Of a stretch of DNA of 64,000 nt, positions 21,785 to 33,130 are shown piece after piece. Source of the stretch: Lottia gigantea (taxonomy: Eukaryota > Mollusca > Gastropoda > Lottiidae); NCBI RefSeq assembly GCF_000327385.1, contig NW_008709379.1, forward strand, positions 2,090,858 to 2,154,857, in the 5' to 3' direction. The translations under genes were made by a program, and so were the position numbers. The notes under the pieces are model-generated. The model did not search any database and had not been told where the DNA came from. It saw only the letters and a list, made by a program, of their open reading frames with translations. Position 1 is the first letter of the stretch, and every line of letters begins with the position of its first letter.

Positions 21785-24449
21785 TCGATAATGCACGCTC
21801 TAATGAGCACGTGCCATTCTTCCATTACTCACGTATATCAGTTCTAAAGAATAGATGATTAATAAACCATAAAATATGCCTTTTTCAAATCTGCCCGATT
21901 ATTTTGTCGGCTAATTTCACGGCTAGTTGACGCTGGACTTTTATTTACTAATATCTCAACTATTAGTTCTTTTCTTCTTTAAATAAATAACGACAGATGT
22001 ACGGAGCCCAACAGACGTCTTAATCATAATCACATATATTATTCCAAGTCGAGCTGTGTACAACACATGAGGCATTGAAATCAGGAATTTCTCACACTTT
22101 TTCATAATATTCTTATTGAAGACACTTACATCCACTATTAATATTATATTAGAGTCATCTTGGAGACCTTTATGGTTTGACGTAAAGGGCAGATACAGTT
22201 AATACTGGACATGCGCCTTATTTATCGCAATCAGTGGAATGGGGTGGGGAAAGGGGGAAGGGGAGGGCGGCTGCCACAAACACCACTCGCACTATTTATT
22301 TCCATCACGGTTTTGGAACATGTGATGTAATGTCGAATAATGTGAACCAAGAATAAAGAATCTTCAGAATAAAAATTGACGCTGTTCGTCTTCAGTCGCG
22401 TGTCAGCTCATCTTCACTCTCGTAAAGTTCGTTCTGGAGGGCATAATATCTAATCCAAATATTAATTTAGTCACTTTTTTGACATGGCTTTATTGAATTA
22501 ATGTCAAATATATTAAACTTTTTTATTGGTATTTATTGACATATTTTAAATTATTCCTTTACTAAATAGTGTAACAGCTTATAGCGATAGAATGTTGGTC
22601 CAAACAGCACCTATTTCTAATGTTTTAAAGTTAATTGGAAAGGTTTAATCTTTATTAATATCTAGCCTTTCTTACTGAATGGGAGTTTTATTTCAGCAAC
22701 TTTATTATGTTGCAACAGCTTTTTTTGAAGAAAAATCATGAATTTCAAACGTCAATATTTGTTCTAAAATGACTATTAATGGGAAACGCCACACAGGAAT
22801 TAATTTGATCTGTATCTGTTTTAAATTGTGTTGCAATATTACTCTTGAAAAAAGGAAGTTGGTTTGGCCTACAATATCAAGATGGTGGTACGGACAGTTC
22901 GAAAATATGAAAAAGATTCTATACTATTATCTTTATAATGTTTATTCCTTTGTGTAGTTCATCAGTTGAACTATACCTCCTTATAAAGAATTAAATGGTA
23001 TTAATATCTGTTCTTCCATACAGTAAACAGCTTTCAAATTGTCATACAACTATTAATGTTGTGAAGTGCAAACGTCTTGGCCATAAGAAAGAAAGTCAAA
23101 GTCTGGAGTGACGTCCCAGCAATAAAAACGACTGAATAGTTTTATGATTTTCCTATAATAAGGAAAGACCTTGTAATAAACACAGGGAGATAAACAACAT
23201 TCTCAGTGTTTCGTCCATTGACTTAACGTTTTTTGACAAAATCAACTAGCAGCACCTGTAAGGTAACAGCTTGTCCTATAGTAAGTTATATTTGCTTTAT
23301 AAAAATTACAGACCAAGGTATAATAGTTTTTATCATCATATATTCATAGGTAATGAGCTAGCAAAGATATGTTTGAGTTTTCTCTGTTTAAGAGTGAGGA
23401 AAGTCATAAAAACTCCTATGTATAGCACTGGTTAAGGTCACAAATAACAATAATTCATGTGTATACTGTTTATAAGACATATTGAAATAGGAGTTCTCTT
23501 GATAACGCTGCCTGTATGAGCATGTGAAACGTTGAGTTAATAAATGTCAGTAATAGTATATCCATATATCTTGTGCTTCTTTAATTCATGTGTATTAAAG
23601 TCAGTCAACGCCTTAGAGCTTTAATTCTTATTCTACATTTTTTTGAATTTGCAATGAGATAATTTGGCAATCACAAGTATTTAAAATAAGCTATATTTCA
23701 ACATTTAAGTCTGATAAAACTTCCTATGAACAAATAAATTAACGAAGTCAAATGTTTGCTGTATAAATCTACTAACTATATAAAAAGAATAACATTAAAA
23801 ATGACATGTTCCAGTCTAGGTTGAATTTGTTTCCAATATTCAAGTCGTTATAATTTGTTTATTAAGATGGAGTGTACAATGATTAACTTTGTAAATTTTG
23901 AAATACCTGGTCGAAATGCAGTATCATGTATGATTTTTGTAACATTGGACCACTTTTGAAAAAGATTTAAGAAAATGAAGGTTCGAAACAATGATTATTC
24001 CATTTTTTGACACCAATAGAAAAACCAATATTGATTTCACAATGGAATAAGACATATTATATGATCTTTTTTTAAAAATCAATTTGTTTTAATCTGAAGA
24101 AGGTGCTAAAATCCTTATAATTTCATGCCAACCAAACTTTAGTCAAAGTATAAATTATTTCGAATTAAACATCAACACTTTGTCTCAATCTTTTTTTCCC
24201 ATTTTTTTTTTATCGCATCTGGTATATTTCCAAACTTCAAACTAAATAAAGAAATGGTTGAAGTTTTTCTCTGCTAAATTGTAGTAAATGTGAAGTTTGG
24301 TCTTATCTCTGAGACATTGTGAAGACAGACAAAAGTTAACCAAATGTTGAAGACCATATATCAATGCCGACTGGGTAATTTCAGAAATAAACAAACTCTC
24401 AAAATAATGACACTACCTCTTTCCTTCACACATTTATTTATTTTATAAG
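21785..24449. other. Intergenic or intronic AT-rich stretch
   Basis: No gene is supported. A G-rich run (GGGGTGGGGAAAGGGGG type) lies near 22238-22268. Confidence 0.45.
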
Positions 24450-24564
24450 AAACATTTGTCCAGTATATCTCAACTTCACAATCCAGGACATCAGTTTCAG
24501 TAGGATATCATAATATGAATATCACCGTCTGTCGATATTCTCGTTACGACGCAGTCTGTAAAAG
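24450..24564 (+). CDS. Candidate internal exon, 115 nt
   Basis: A long pyrimidine-rich tract ending TTTTATAAG precedes the interval, and a fair donor, AAAAG|GTAAAA, follows it. One frame stays open throughout and gives a plausible peptide ending NITVCRYSRYDAVCKR. An alternative acceptor, AGTTTCAG, lies inside it. No homology is recognised and no partner exon with matching phase was identified nearby, so it may be chance. Confidence 0.22.
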
Positions 24565-24760
24565 GTAAAATAAACTGTATATTTCTCTGTGATGGTTACA
24601 CTGTTCGTGGTTTCTTTATGACTTCAAAATACAACAGATAATTTGATACTCATTTTCCGAGGTTAATAATATAAAACATAAACGCATTAAGGAACTCTCA
24701 AAATAATATCATGCGATTGCATTTTTGTTACCCACATATTAGTTATCGGGGTTGTTAAGG

Positions 24761-24877
24761 TTCGAATAGACGAGGGTAAGGAGCCGAGATAGAGTCCGAA
24801 AGGGAATTCGTGTCCGAGCGAGTTCTGATCGGGATTGCAAATACTTGACATCCAGAACCGGGCCTCGTCTAATTCGA
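24761..24877. mobile_element. Foldback/MITE-like element, ~117 bp
   Basis: TTCGAATAGACGAGG (24761-24775) is mirrored by CCTCGTCTAATTCGA (24863-24877), differing by one inserted base. The enclosed 87 bp is GC-richer than the surroundings. No target-site duplication could be fixed, so the superfamily is unknown. The 64-aa minus-strand open frame that covers it is probably a by-product. Confidence 0.45.
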
Positions 24878-26944
24878 TCATTCAAATTTCAAATTTATGA
24901 GGTCACATACTTCCTTTTGCCTCCATAATGATCTTGTAGAGCCGTAAAGTACCAACCAACAAACGCGAGACTACATGTTAGAAGAACGCAGAGTTCGTTG
25001 TGAGTATCTACAGAAAGGTTGCATTGTTAGCAAACAAGGATACCTATGAATGGTGAAGATGACAGACTATGGAAGAGTAAATGTCTGCCAGGAACGTAGT
25101 CTAAATTAATTATGTCTAAAAGAGTCGAAACAAGGTGGTAGTTTAAACAATTCAGATAAATAAAGTGCAGATAGTGGTGTGTGGTAGACCGTTTTATGAA
25201 ATCATCTATTGTTTGCCTCACAAAGTAACCAAATTAAATACAACATGGATGGTATATTGCTTTTTATAAACGAGGTACACCAGAAACATAAGAACTAAAC
25301 AGTCGCCACTTTGTTTTTCATGAATAATATAAATTATGTATCAATCTACGGAGCAGAACGATAAAGGGGTGTTAATATGTGGGCATTAAATACAGGCTGA
25401 TATGATGGACGTTTTGTTACTGTAGACAATAAAAAGGATCATATTAGAAAGAATATTTAAGTATTTGGAAAATGTCTTCAGATTATTTGGTCTTAGTTTT
25501 TTTTGCTAATCGATATTCCCTTAATGATCACTTTACAGCACCTTGCAAGACTCATATCCCCTAACAAAAAAAATATAACTACAAATACAAGTAATTTTTG
25601 AGAAATGAAAAATGCCAAACCCCGGTAAAATATGATCTACTCGCTTACGAACATTTCGCAAATTGCTTTAGATAACAATATTTATTCCCTGATACAGTTG
25701 ATATGAAATATACAGTGTACTGAATAAAATTGAGTTCACTTTGTTCACGCTAAAATGACACAGAAAGTGAGCAGTATGCTCTTGTTTGCACACACTGTCC
25801 TGGAGCCCCCAAGCTACATTCTAGTTAACATTGGAAATGTAATGACAGTTTTCTTAATTACAGATGAAATTATTAAAAACAAACCGGCGCCATTTTAAAT
25901 TGTACGTCTGCTTGTGGCGGGAAACCGACCGGAAATGAAATATAAATTAAATCAATTGTTAAGCATGAGGCGTGTAATTTTCTGTCAACTCGAGGAGCAG
26001 AAGTGGACCATGCCATGTCGTCTGCTGGCTCTGTATCTGTAAACATTGAAATATTGTTAACACTGGAAAATCATCAGAAATAATTACAACTACGATTTAA
26101 TGAATGAAACATATTTGAATATCATTAATTGCAATTGTTGACGTTACATGTTTTTCTCGATAAAGTTTTATGAAGAAAATATCTTTGATTTTTAACCGGA
26201 AGGCTATTCAACATTCAAAATAACAAATCTTTGAAATTGGGCGTTCTGTCTGCTGAGGAACGAAGAATTCGACATGATTTGGTTCATATGGACATAGCTT
26301 ATAGCAATTATAAACGTCTATACATATACTCGCAAAGTGGACCTTTAATATTATCAAATGCGTAAAATACAGCTTTCGCAAACAAGCTCGATTTTTAACT
26401 TTGATCATCTATATTTGCCGATTTCTATCTATTAAAAGCACTCGGTTAGCCCAATCGTCTCGATGACAAGCATAAAACGTCTATCGAGTTTGAAGGCGGT
26501 GAAACTTGACAGATGGTGTGCAGTTAAAAAGTCTGTGGCTTCAATGTGTTTTGTGGTTGAATTCTTTTTTTTTTCTTAAGGACTTTCTGACCCTAGCCCC
26601 TTGTCTCTGAGGGTCAATAGAGGTCAATTGCAAGCATCGGGCTTATCGATCAAGTCTAATGATAATATATCCACTTATAATTTGATTTTAAGTAGACGCG
26701 ATCATGTCAGTGCAATCTACTTGTGGCGACACCTGTTTCGGGGTTTAACACATTTACTCCCCTTGATTGATGTTGACTTTTGGCTCTTTTAATATTCAAA
26801 TTATATGTGATAACGCCTTGATTCGGCCCTTTACATATTTAAAACCGACCCTCGCTCTGTGTCTTTGAGCCCTAATCCCGGCCAAGGGCTCTGGCGTCTG
26901 TCACGTTTGATGTTCTCTAATTCTGATCTCTCTATTCTCTACAG
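24878..26944. other. Intergenic stretch with possible conserved patches
   Basis: No gene is supported. GC-richer patches occur at about 25890-26040 and 26580-26920; the latter ends in a strong acceptor-like tract, TCTCTATTCTCTACAG (to 26944). Confidence 0.4.
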
Positions 26945-26981
26945 GGTGTGAATTATGGCGGATCTCGACACATGGAAGTGA
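26945..26981 (+). CDS. Candidate short first coding exon (ATGGCGGAT...)
   Basis: Directly after the TCTCTACAG acceptor a 5' leader of 10 nt is followed by ATG GCG GAT CTC GAC ACA TGG AAG and a stop, with a weak donor GGAA|GTGATG overlapping the end. If real, this would be a spliced leader exon carrying a start codon (MADLDTWK...). It is very short; recorded because an acceptor tract and an ATGGCGG start coincide. Confidence 0.13.
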
Positions 26982-27088
26982 TGCTTGATGAATTAATTAC
27001 ATGTCAATGCACGTGCTTCACATTAAATATGATCTTCTGATGATTTATGGTGAAATGAAAACGAAAGTAGAATTAAGTAGAAAATAAA

Positions 27089-27334
27089 ATGATTTTCCTC
27101 AGTACGGCTCCAGGTCTAGAAGTTGACCTAACACCATGCCTGTTTAGTTCCGAGCAATGCGTCCAGTTGATTAACAATACAATTAAAACCGAAATAAGCA
27201 GAAATCAATTGGGAAGCAAGCATGATCAAACATGCGGGTTTCGGGTCGACAAATGCCAGAAAATGCATTTAACACGATTTGCCTTAAGACACTATTGCTC
27301 ATCTGAGCACTTTGATGGCTGTAATCGAGGTTAA
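27089..27334 (+). CDS. Candidate ORF, 81 aa, Cys-containing, unknown
   Basis: An ATG-started open frame with six cysteines in the predicted protein. A possible acceptor, GATTTTCCTCAG, lies just inside the start, and a weak donor, CGAG|GTTAAC, coincides with the stop. A second frame of 76 codons overlaps its end. No domain is recognised and the evidence is weak. Confidence 0.13.
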   Translation: MIFLSTAPGLEVDLTPCLFSSEQCVQLINNTIKTEISRNQLGSKHDQTCGFRVDKCQKMHLTRFALRHYCSSEHFDGCNRG

Positions 27335-27542
27335 CGTAACCAATATTTGGGCTACTAAAATCTGTAAAATCAATCTGCAGATGTGGATTGTGAATAGGTA
27401 TGCGTTGATTTTGTGTTTAATGCTTGGAAAGAATGTAGAATTTCTCCATTACACATTGAACTTAAGAAAATTGCATCGGTGGTTGGAGAAGCTATTGACA
27501 AACCTGTCCAATCGAGACGGATTAAAACCAATAAGTCAATAA

Positions 27543-27934
27543 GGTAGTGGAACTCAAACAGTGAATGACTAATGCAGGTTGGTTACCTAATAAATATGGC
27601 ACAGACATCTTACTTTCACTTTAATACACTCCACGCCACTCAAACTCTGGTTATATTACATCAATGTTTACTCGCGATGACTAGCACACCGATTACAAAC
27701 TGAAAATCTGGTTAAAATGAATTTTGACCAAATCTGCACACTATAATATAATTTCAAGAAAAGACATCCCAGAAGGCTCAAACTATTCAAAGCATTGCAA
27801 TTAGAAGGCAATAGGTTCGTAACCTTAAGATTACCATATCTAAAACCATTTACGTTACCTCCTCATATACCTTCGTCCGATCTTAGTCAATAAGATTGAA
27901 ATTCTGTTAATATATCAGGGGCAATTTGATGTTT
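27543..27934. other. Intergenic stretch
   Basis: AT-rich; nothing convincing is seen. Confidence 0.4.
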
Positions 27935-28215
27935 ACTTGCACTGACGATATAGGTCGGCCATTAATATCACAGGGAGGGGAGCAGTAAATTTTAACCTAA
28001 CTTTGCCCCATGAAGCTACGGACCTTATCAAACCACAGTGGAGAGGTAGGCCAAGGGAAACAAATTGCCTTCGGAGTAGCTCTCTGGTTGTTATATAACT
28101 ATAATCCGACTGACGGCTTCCCATGTACTCCTATGGAAAATTTTATGAAACAAAAATTTCACATATTTTCCGCCCTCGTAAGAAATAAAAAAAATGTTGG
28201 TGTTGATAAATGATG
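27935..28215. other. GC-richer block with opposed overlapping open frames
   Basis: From about 27935 to 28140 the base composition rises above its surroundings. ATG-started frames of 63 codons (minus, 27933-28124) and 67 codons (plus, 28010-28213) lie opposite each other. Neither has a recognisable domain. Abrupt composition edges and coding-like frames on both strands fit a decayed dispersed element or a conserved non-coding block better than a host gene. No terminal repeats or TSD were found. Confidence 0.3.
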
Positions 28216-29754
28216 TGTTTTTATTGGTCAAGTTGTGCTTTTGATTAAATACAATAATCTTTCAAAGTCTTCTTCATATTCAAATTTCTAGATCGTCGTC
28301 CTTTAAATCATATCAATTTTATATTTTTGTATCTGTGAGCTCCTCGGTTTGCTGAATGTTAAACGGTTGCACCTCTACCAAACAATTAACTTCCGGTAAA
28401 TCTGAAATCCTGACACGAACGACCACTTTTTTTCTGGAACTAGACCCAGCGTGATTAATGCCTCTACACAGGCCCCTCTGAGTCATTGCAAAACCTCGTT
28501 ATTCAATTCGTGTGTCATATTCAAAACATTGAAATCTGCTTTTCAAAGGCAGATTGTTATTGTGAATAATTATCGAAGCAGGCGACCATTTCCAATTAAA
28601 ACTCGTAGACGATATTTGCTGGTGTCATTAATTTCAAATTCCACTTCAAAATGAGGAAACATTCATTTTATTCACGTGACAGGCTTCTAAAAGGCAGACG
28701 ATTTAATCCAGGTGTCTTAATAAAGGCATAATTACATTTCCATTATTATGATCTCATTAACAACGAGAACTGACGAGATTATTAGGAAATATAGCCGCTT
28801 AGCATAAATTGAATAGTCTCGCTCATACAGTCTGATTGTTCAATAGGAAGCAGAGGGTCAAACGACTGGACAACAATGAAAATAGATATGAATCATTAAG
28901 TAAATTATTTTCAAGTATTTGAAATGAAATGATCAAATAATCAGATAGTTTATGAGAAGTAATATTGAACACAGTATGAATATTAATTCTAAAGAATTGA
29001 TATTGGAATTTAGCAGTTGATAAGTTCGGGTCATCAGTTGCACTATGAAAAATCATGAATTCCCATGGATGTTACTAAAACTATATCGTCCCGAACCACC
29101 GTCAGGTTTCAGATTGGACGTGCCATTCCCGAATGCCAGTTAAAATTCCTCTCTTATTCCTAATAGAAAGAATCAATGGGCTATATAAATGCATCAATTT
29201 AGCTTTAACTCAGTCACATCTATTCAAATTGAGCCCTAACTTTTTATAATTTGTCGTTTGATTTTGGACGAAGCGATCAAAAGAAAAAAATGCGTGAGCC
29301 TTACAAATTACCAACGTCGCTGGGTGTTATAGGGCTACATGTTTGCATGGTACTCGTGCAGTGATAGAAGAGTTAGTTAGTTCTTCAACTTCTCACTCGG
29401 TTTAATATTTGGAGCTATTTTGAGAACATTGAATATTATCAAACAATCACCAGAAATATGATATTATAGTATCTATATATATTGCCAATTATTACATAAG
29501 ATCTATAAATAGTATCTCACTTTAACATGGAAATCTCTTTAGGGATTCTTTTAATCTTGAACATAAATAAGACAAATAAAAACAGTATATATATTTTTTA
29601 TTTTGATATTAAGATAAATGGCACAACGTAGACCGAATAAGAAATTATTGTAGCAATTTTTGTTAATTTGTGAAATCCCTAAATTCTAATTTATCTTGGT
29701 ATATTTCAGTGAGAATGTAAAATTAATGATTATTAGGACGTGAATGAGTTTTAA
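28216..29754. other. Intergenic AT-rich stretch
   Basis: No gene is supported. TAAT-rich sequence and one TTCACGTGAC E-box (near 28672) are present. Confidence 0.4.
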
Positions 29755-30275
29755 CACGTGTATTTCGTACGCTATGTGTAATTTTTATCACATTTGTTGT
29801 ATTCCTATGGGAGAGACAATACATGTAATGACATGATTAATGATGGCTATGCTGTTCTCCCTAGCTACCATCAAATATCAGAAATTATTTATTTATTTTC
29901 ACTAATTATCAATTAAACCTTTATTTATATCCTTCAAATCTCGTTTGTCACGTGTATAGTAACGAGAAGTGATGATTAAGTGTTGTTGATGCTAATTGAT
30001 CAACTCTCGTCTTTTACGAGACTCGCGTGGTTTCTTTTCAATGATTTTGTCTTAATTTCATCCTATTAAACTTCAAACACCGTCAATTATCTTGTTGAAA
30101 TCGTTTAAAGTAGTTAAATTTTATACTCGTGTCTGTCAGTGTAGAGAAACGAGAACGAATTGATCTGAAACTGTTTTTACCAGTTCATATCGTCACACGT
30201 GTGACGTCAACGTAACATTATCTTCTAATTAGCACGTGACAAGAGAACTTCAAAGCATACAACGTGATGACGTAT
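29755..30275. promoter_or_regulatory. E-box/CRE motif cluster (candidate enhancer)
   Basis: CACGTG occurs at 29755, 29949, 30196 and 30233. A full CRE, TGACGTCA (30202-30209), overlaps the edge of the third site to form ACACGTGTGACGTCA, and a half-CRE TGACGT lies at 30268. A 27-28 bp imperfect hairpin module, CTCGTT...AACGAG, occurs twice (29940-29966 and 30126-30153) with internal similarity. Four CACGTG sites in under 500 bp of AT-rich DNA is far above chance. Regulatory function (bHLH-ZIP and bZIP binding) is inferred. Confidence 0.4.
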
Positions 30276-31165
30276 TGAACGATCATTTAAATATCATGCA
30301 TGAACATCTATTGCAATAAATATTAGAGGTTTTATTAATTATTTTCAGGACGCGGAAAAGAAAAAGCATAACATTGTCTAGTGTACAGTAAACATCAAAG
30401 AAAGACAAACAATTTCTTGAATTTACACCAGTTTTATGTGGTTTGATCATTAATGTGTGGCTGGTTCTTGGTGATGACAACAAAGCATTTCACGGTAGCC
30501 GATAGTCTCATTTGTGGTAACCATGGTTAGTCCGAAATATGTGTCTCAATCAAAAATCGGTGTATGTATCATCTATAGCCTACTGTACTTACTGTAATAT
30601 ATAGTTCAATAGTGGTATAAAGGTTGGCTATCCAATAGATATGGAATAGAGTTACGTAGGTAGAGCTATTTTAAATATTATTCATAATTTACAATCATTT
30701 TTACAATGATAGACGTTTCGGACTATCTATTATTAAGCCAAGGGTTTATAGGCTCTATATCATAGTCATGGCAATAAAACAACCATACTTCAAACTGAAT
30801 TTGCATCGATTCTGGAGAATTTATGAGGAATATGAAGCGGCTTGGATAAACTCCATAATTTAATATAATTGAATACTTGGCGAGGATTAGGCGACGTGGA
30901 ACGCAATAAACAGTGTCGGGTTTATAGGGATTTTTGTGGTTTAAATGAATTAAAGAAGAATGATTCAATGAATTCAGTCTGGTAATTTTGTTAGAGTCTA
31001 TATTGTTAATGTCATCACACCCAGACTTTATTTCTTACGATTTATTTCACTTCAACACCGTTTCATTTACTTTTATTATTGGGTAGTAATCTGGGTAAAC
31101 ACCGCTTTGTATTTCTGACAACCTCCAATGAATGACCATAGATACCAAGGAAATAGTCTGGAATT
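30276..31165. other. Intergenic stretch
   Basis: No gene, repeat or transposon end that I can support. Confidence 0.4.
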
Positions 31166-31234
31166 ATGTCTAGCAGTGCCACAGGGGTAACTGATCAAAT
31201 TCTAGGGGTGTGTTGGAATCTTGAGAGTGGTGAG
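31166..31234 (+). CDS. Candidate first coding exon, 23 codons
   Basis: An ATG (A at -3, in-frame TAG shortly upstream) opens MSSSATGVTDQILGVCWNLE..., which runs into a strong donor, GAG|GTAAGG, at 31235. No downstream acceptor with matching phase was identified. The peptide is not recognised. It could be chance or part of an old mobile-element fragment. Confidence 0.18.
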
Positions 31235-32535
31235 GTAAGGCGACAGGGCAGAGAATAAAAAAACTCCCAACATCGTATTCATGAACCACAAAAAAACGAC
31301 AAAGTTTTGTCCACAAGTTTCAATCGATGACTCCAAGAAGCCTATATGCTACTTGCATATGTTCTACTGACGGGATGGGATTTTGCACAATCTAATAATT
31401 CCTTATTTAAAAAGTTGAATTTTTACACGCCTTACCCTTCAAGGAACATGTTCGTTGTTTTGGGCGATTGATTTGGATCTTGAAAACATGCAAATAGTAT
31501 TCAGAAGTACTAGAAATGTACTAAAATCGCATAATTCCTTCAAAAACACCCTTTCATTGTGTGTCTTTCCTGTATGGCATAGTCTCAAGAAAAGACGAGT
31601 GTCATTTTATATTTCAAACGCAGATAATTCTGGACACACATGGATTTGAAGGCTCAAATTTGAACACGGGTACTAATACTGATAAGCTTAGCTCAAAAGA
31701 AATACTGTTTCTGAGACTAAGTTACTATTGGTCAAACTGATGGCGAATCTGTCCCTTTAATCTAGAAATAGTAAATATCAGACGAAACTAGAAATGATAC
31801 TTTGAAGTTGTGAATCCTACACAGGCAGCCGTATATTGGATCCTTTGATACCGAGCATATCTCATATAATATAGTATTAATAAAAGCTGTCGAGAGAAAT
31901 ATTCCCACTGTGATAAAATGGGGATCGATTCAGTCAACATTGTTAAAAGCCCACAATTCTTTTTCTTTCCTCATTATTTCCCTTTGAGGAGCATCCTTTT
32001 CTGTCTTTCAATATTGAAGAGTTTCTCGTGCTGTTTGCGCGCCATCGAACGGTCTGTTGTTGTACAGACATTTAGATGTTTTTAAAGCAGAAAATCGTTT
32101 AAGGAACGGAAAATGAAGTTGAATAGACTTGGTTCGCATTGCCAAGAATCGATGAGAAACTATAGGAACTGGAATTCTCTTGTTGATCTATCTGGAAATG
32201 GATAAAGAAGATAGTTTCGATGTAAATTATTCTCGTCATATTGACATTATATCTTGTATAATTGTCCTTTTCATTGCCGACGTCAGTTTGATTCCAGCTA
32301 GGTTAAACGATATGCCTATGAGAGACAATGACGAACTAGTAAGAGGACCATGGACTTAATACATAGTTCAATCGCTTGCCTTATCTATCTCTTAAATCTT
32401 TGTTTATATGCGAAATCCTTTCAATTCATATACATTGTTTGTATTTAAAAAAATGACTTCAACAGTGGTTCCGAAACCGGGTGTATAGATGGTGTGGTGG
32501 TGGGAGAGGGGGAAATCAACATTATTTTTCATTTC
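31235..32535. other. Intergenic stretch
   Basis: No feature that I can support. Confidence 0.4.
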
Positions 32536-32565
32536 TATACGCCCACACATTCATGTGGGCGTATA
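32536..32565. repeat. Perfect 12-bp-arm hairpin at the repeat boundary
   Basis: TATACGCCCACA (32536-32547) and TGTGGGCGTATA (32554-32565) are exact reverse complements with a 6-nt loop. It sits immediately before the diverged tandem repeat and may be its terminal structure. Confidence 0.75.
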
Positions 32566-33130
32566 TAGTCGTCGCCACTGTCTGTTTGTCCGTCCGTTTG
32601 TCTGTCTATCCACAATTTTTGTTGACACGATAGAGAGCTGGATTCTTCATGGTTTTTGGCAAAATCAGGTGTGTGTGTTTGTGAACAATTAAGGATGAAC
32701 CCAATTGAAAATCAGACAAATCGAAAAATATTTAATGAGTTATTGCCCTTGTTGTTGAAAGTTTGATGTAGACACGGTAGAGAGCTGGTTTCTTGATGGC
32801 TTTTGATAAAATTTGGTATGAATGATTGTCATTTAGTTTGTACCCTATTTAAAATCAGACTAATCGAAAAATATTTCATGACTTATTGCCCTTGTTCTTG
32901 AAAACCCGTTCAATTTCATTTGAAAATATGTTGTGAATACTATAGAAGCTGGTTTCTTAATTGGTTTTGATAAAATGATTGTTATGACGTAAGTATGAAC
33001 CCTATTGAAAATAATATTTGATATGAGCTATTGGCCTTGCTTTTGAAAACGTGTTAGTTCATAAACAGTCTAGAAGGCACAATTCTTGACAGATTTGGAC
33101 GAAACTATTTTTTCTGAGGATCTTCCAAAG
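32566..33130 (+). repeat. Diverged tandem repeat, about four ~130-165 bp units
   Basis: After a TGTCTGTTTGTCCGTCCG-type run, units repeat the order: GACACGRTAGAGAGCTGG, TTCTTGATGG, TTTTGRYAAAAT, ATGAACCC..TTGAAAATCAGAC, TTATTGCCCTTG, TTGAAAAC. Anchors lie near 32637, 32784, 32948 and 33076, with the later units increasingly degraded. This organisation recalls repeats I have seen in mollusc sequence; that link is from memory. No coding capacity is seen. Confidence 0.7.
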
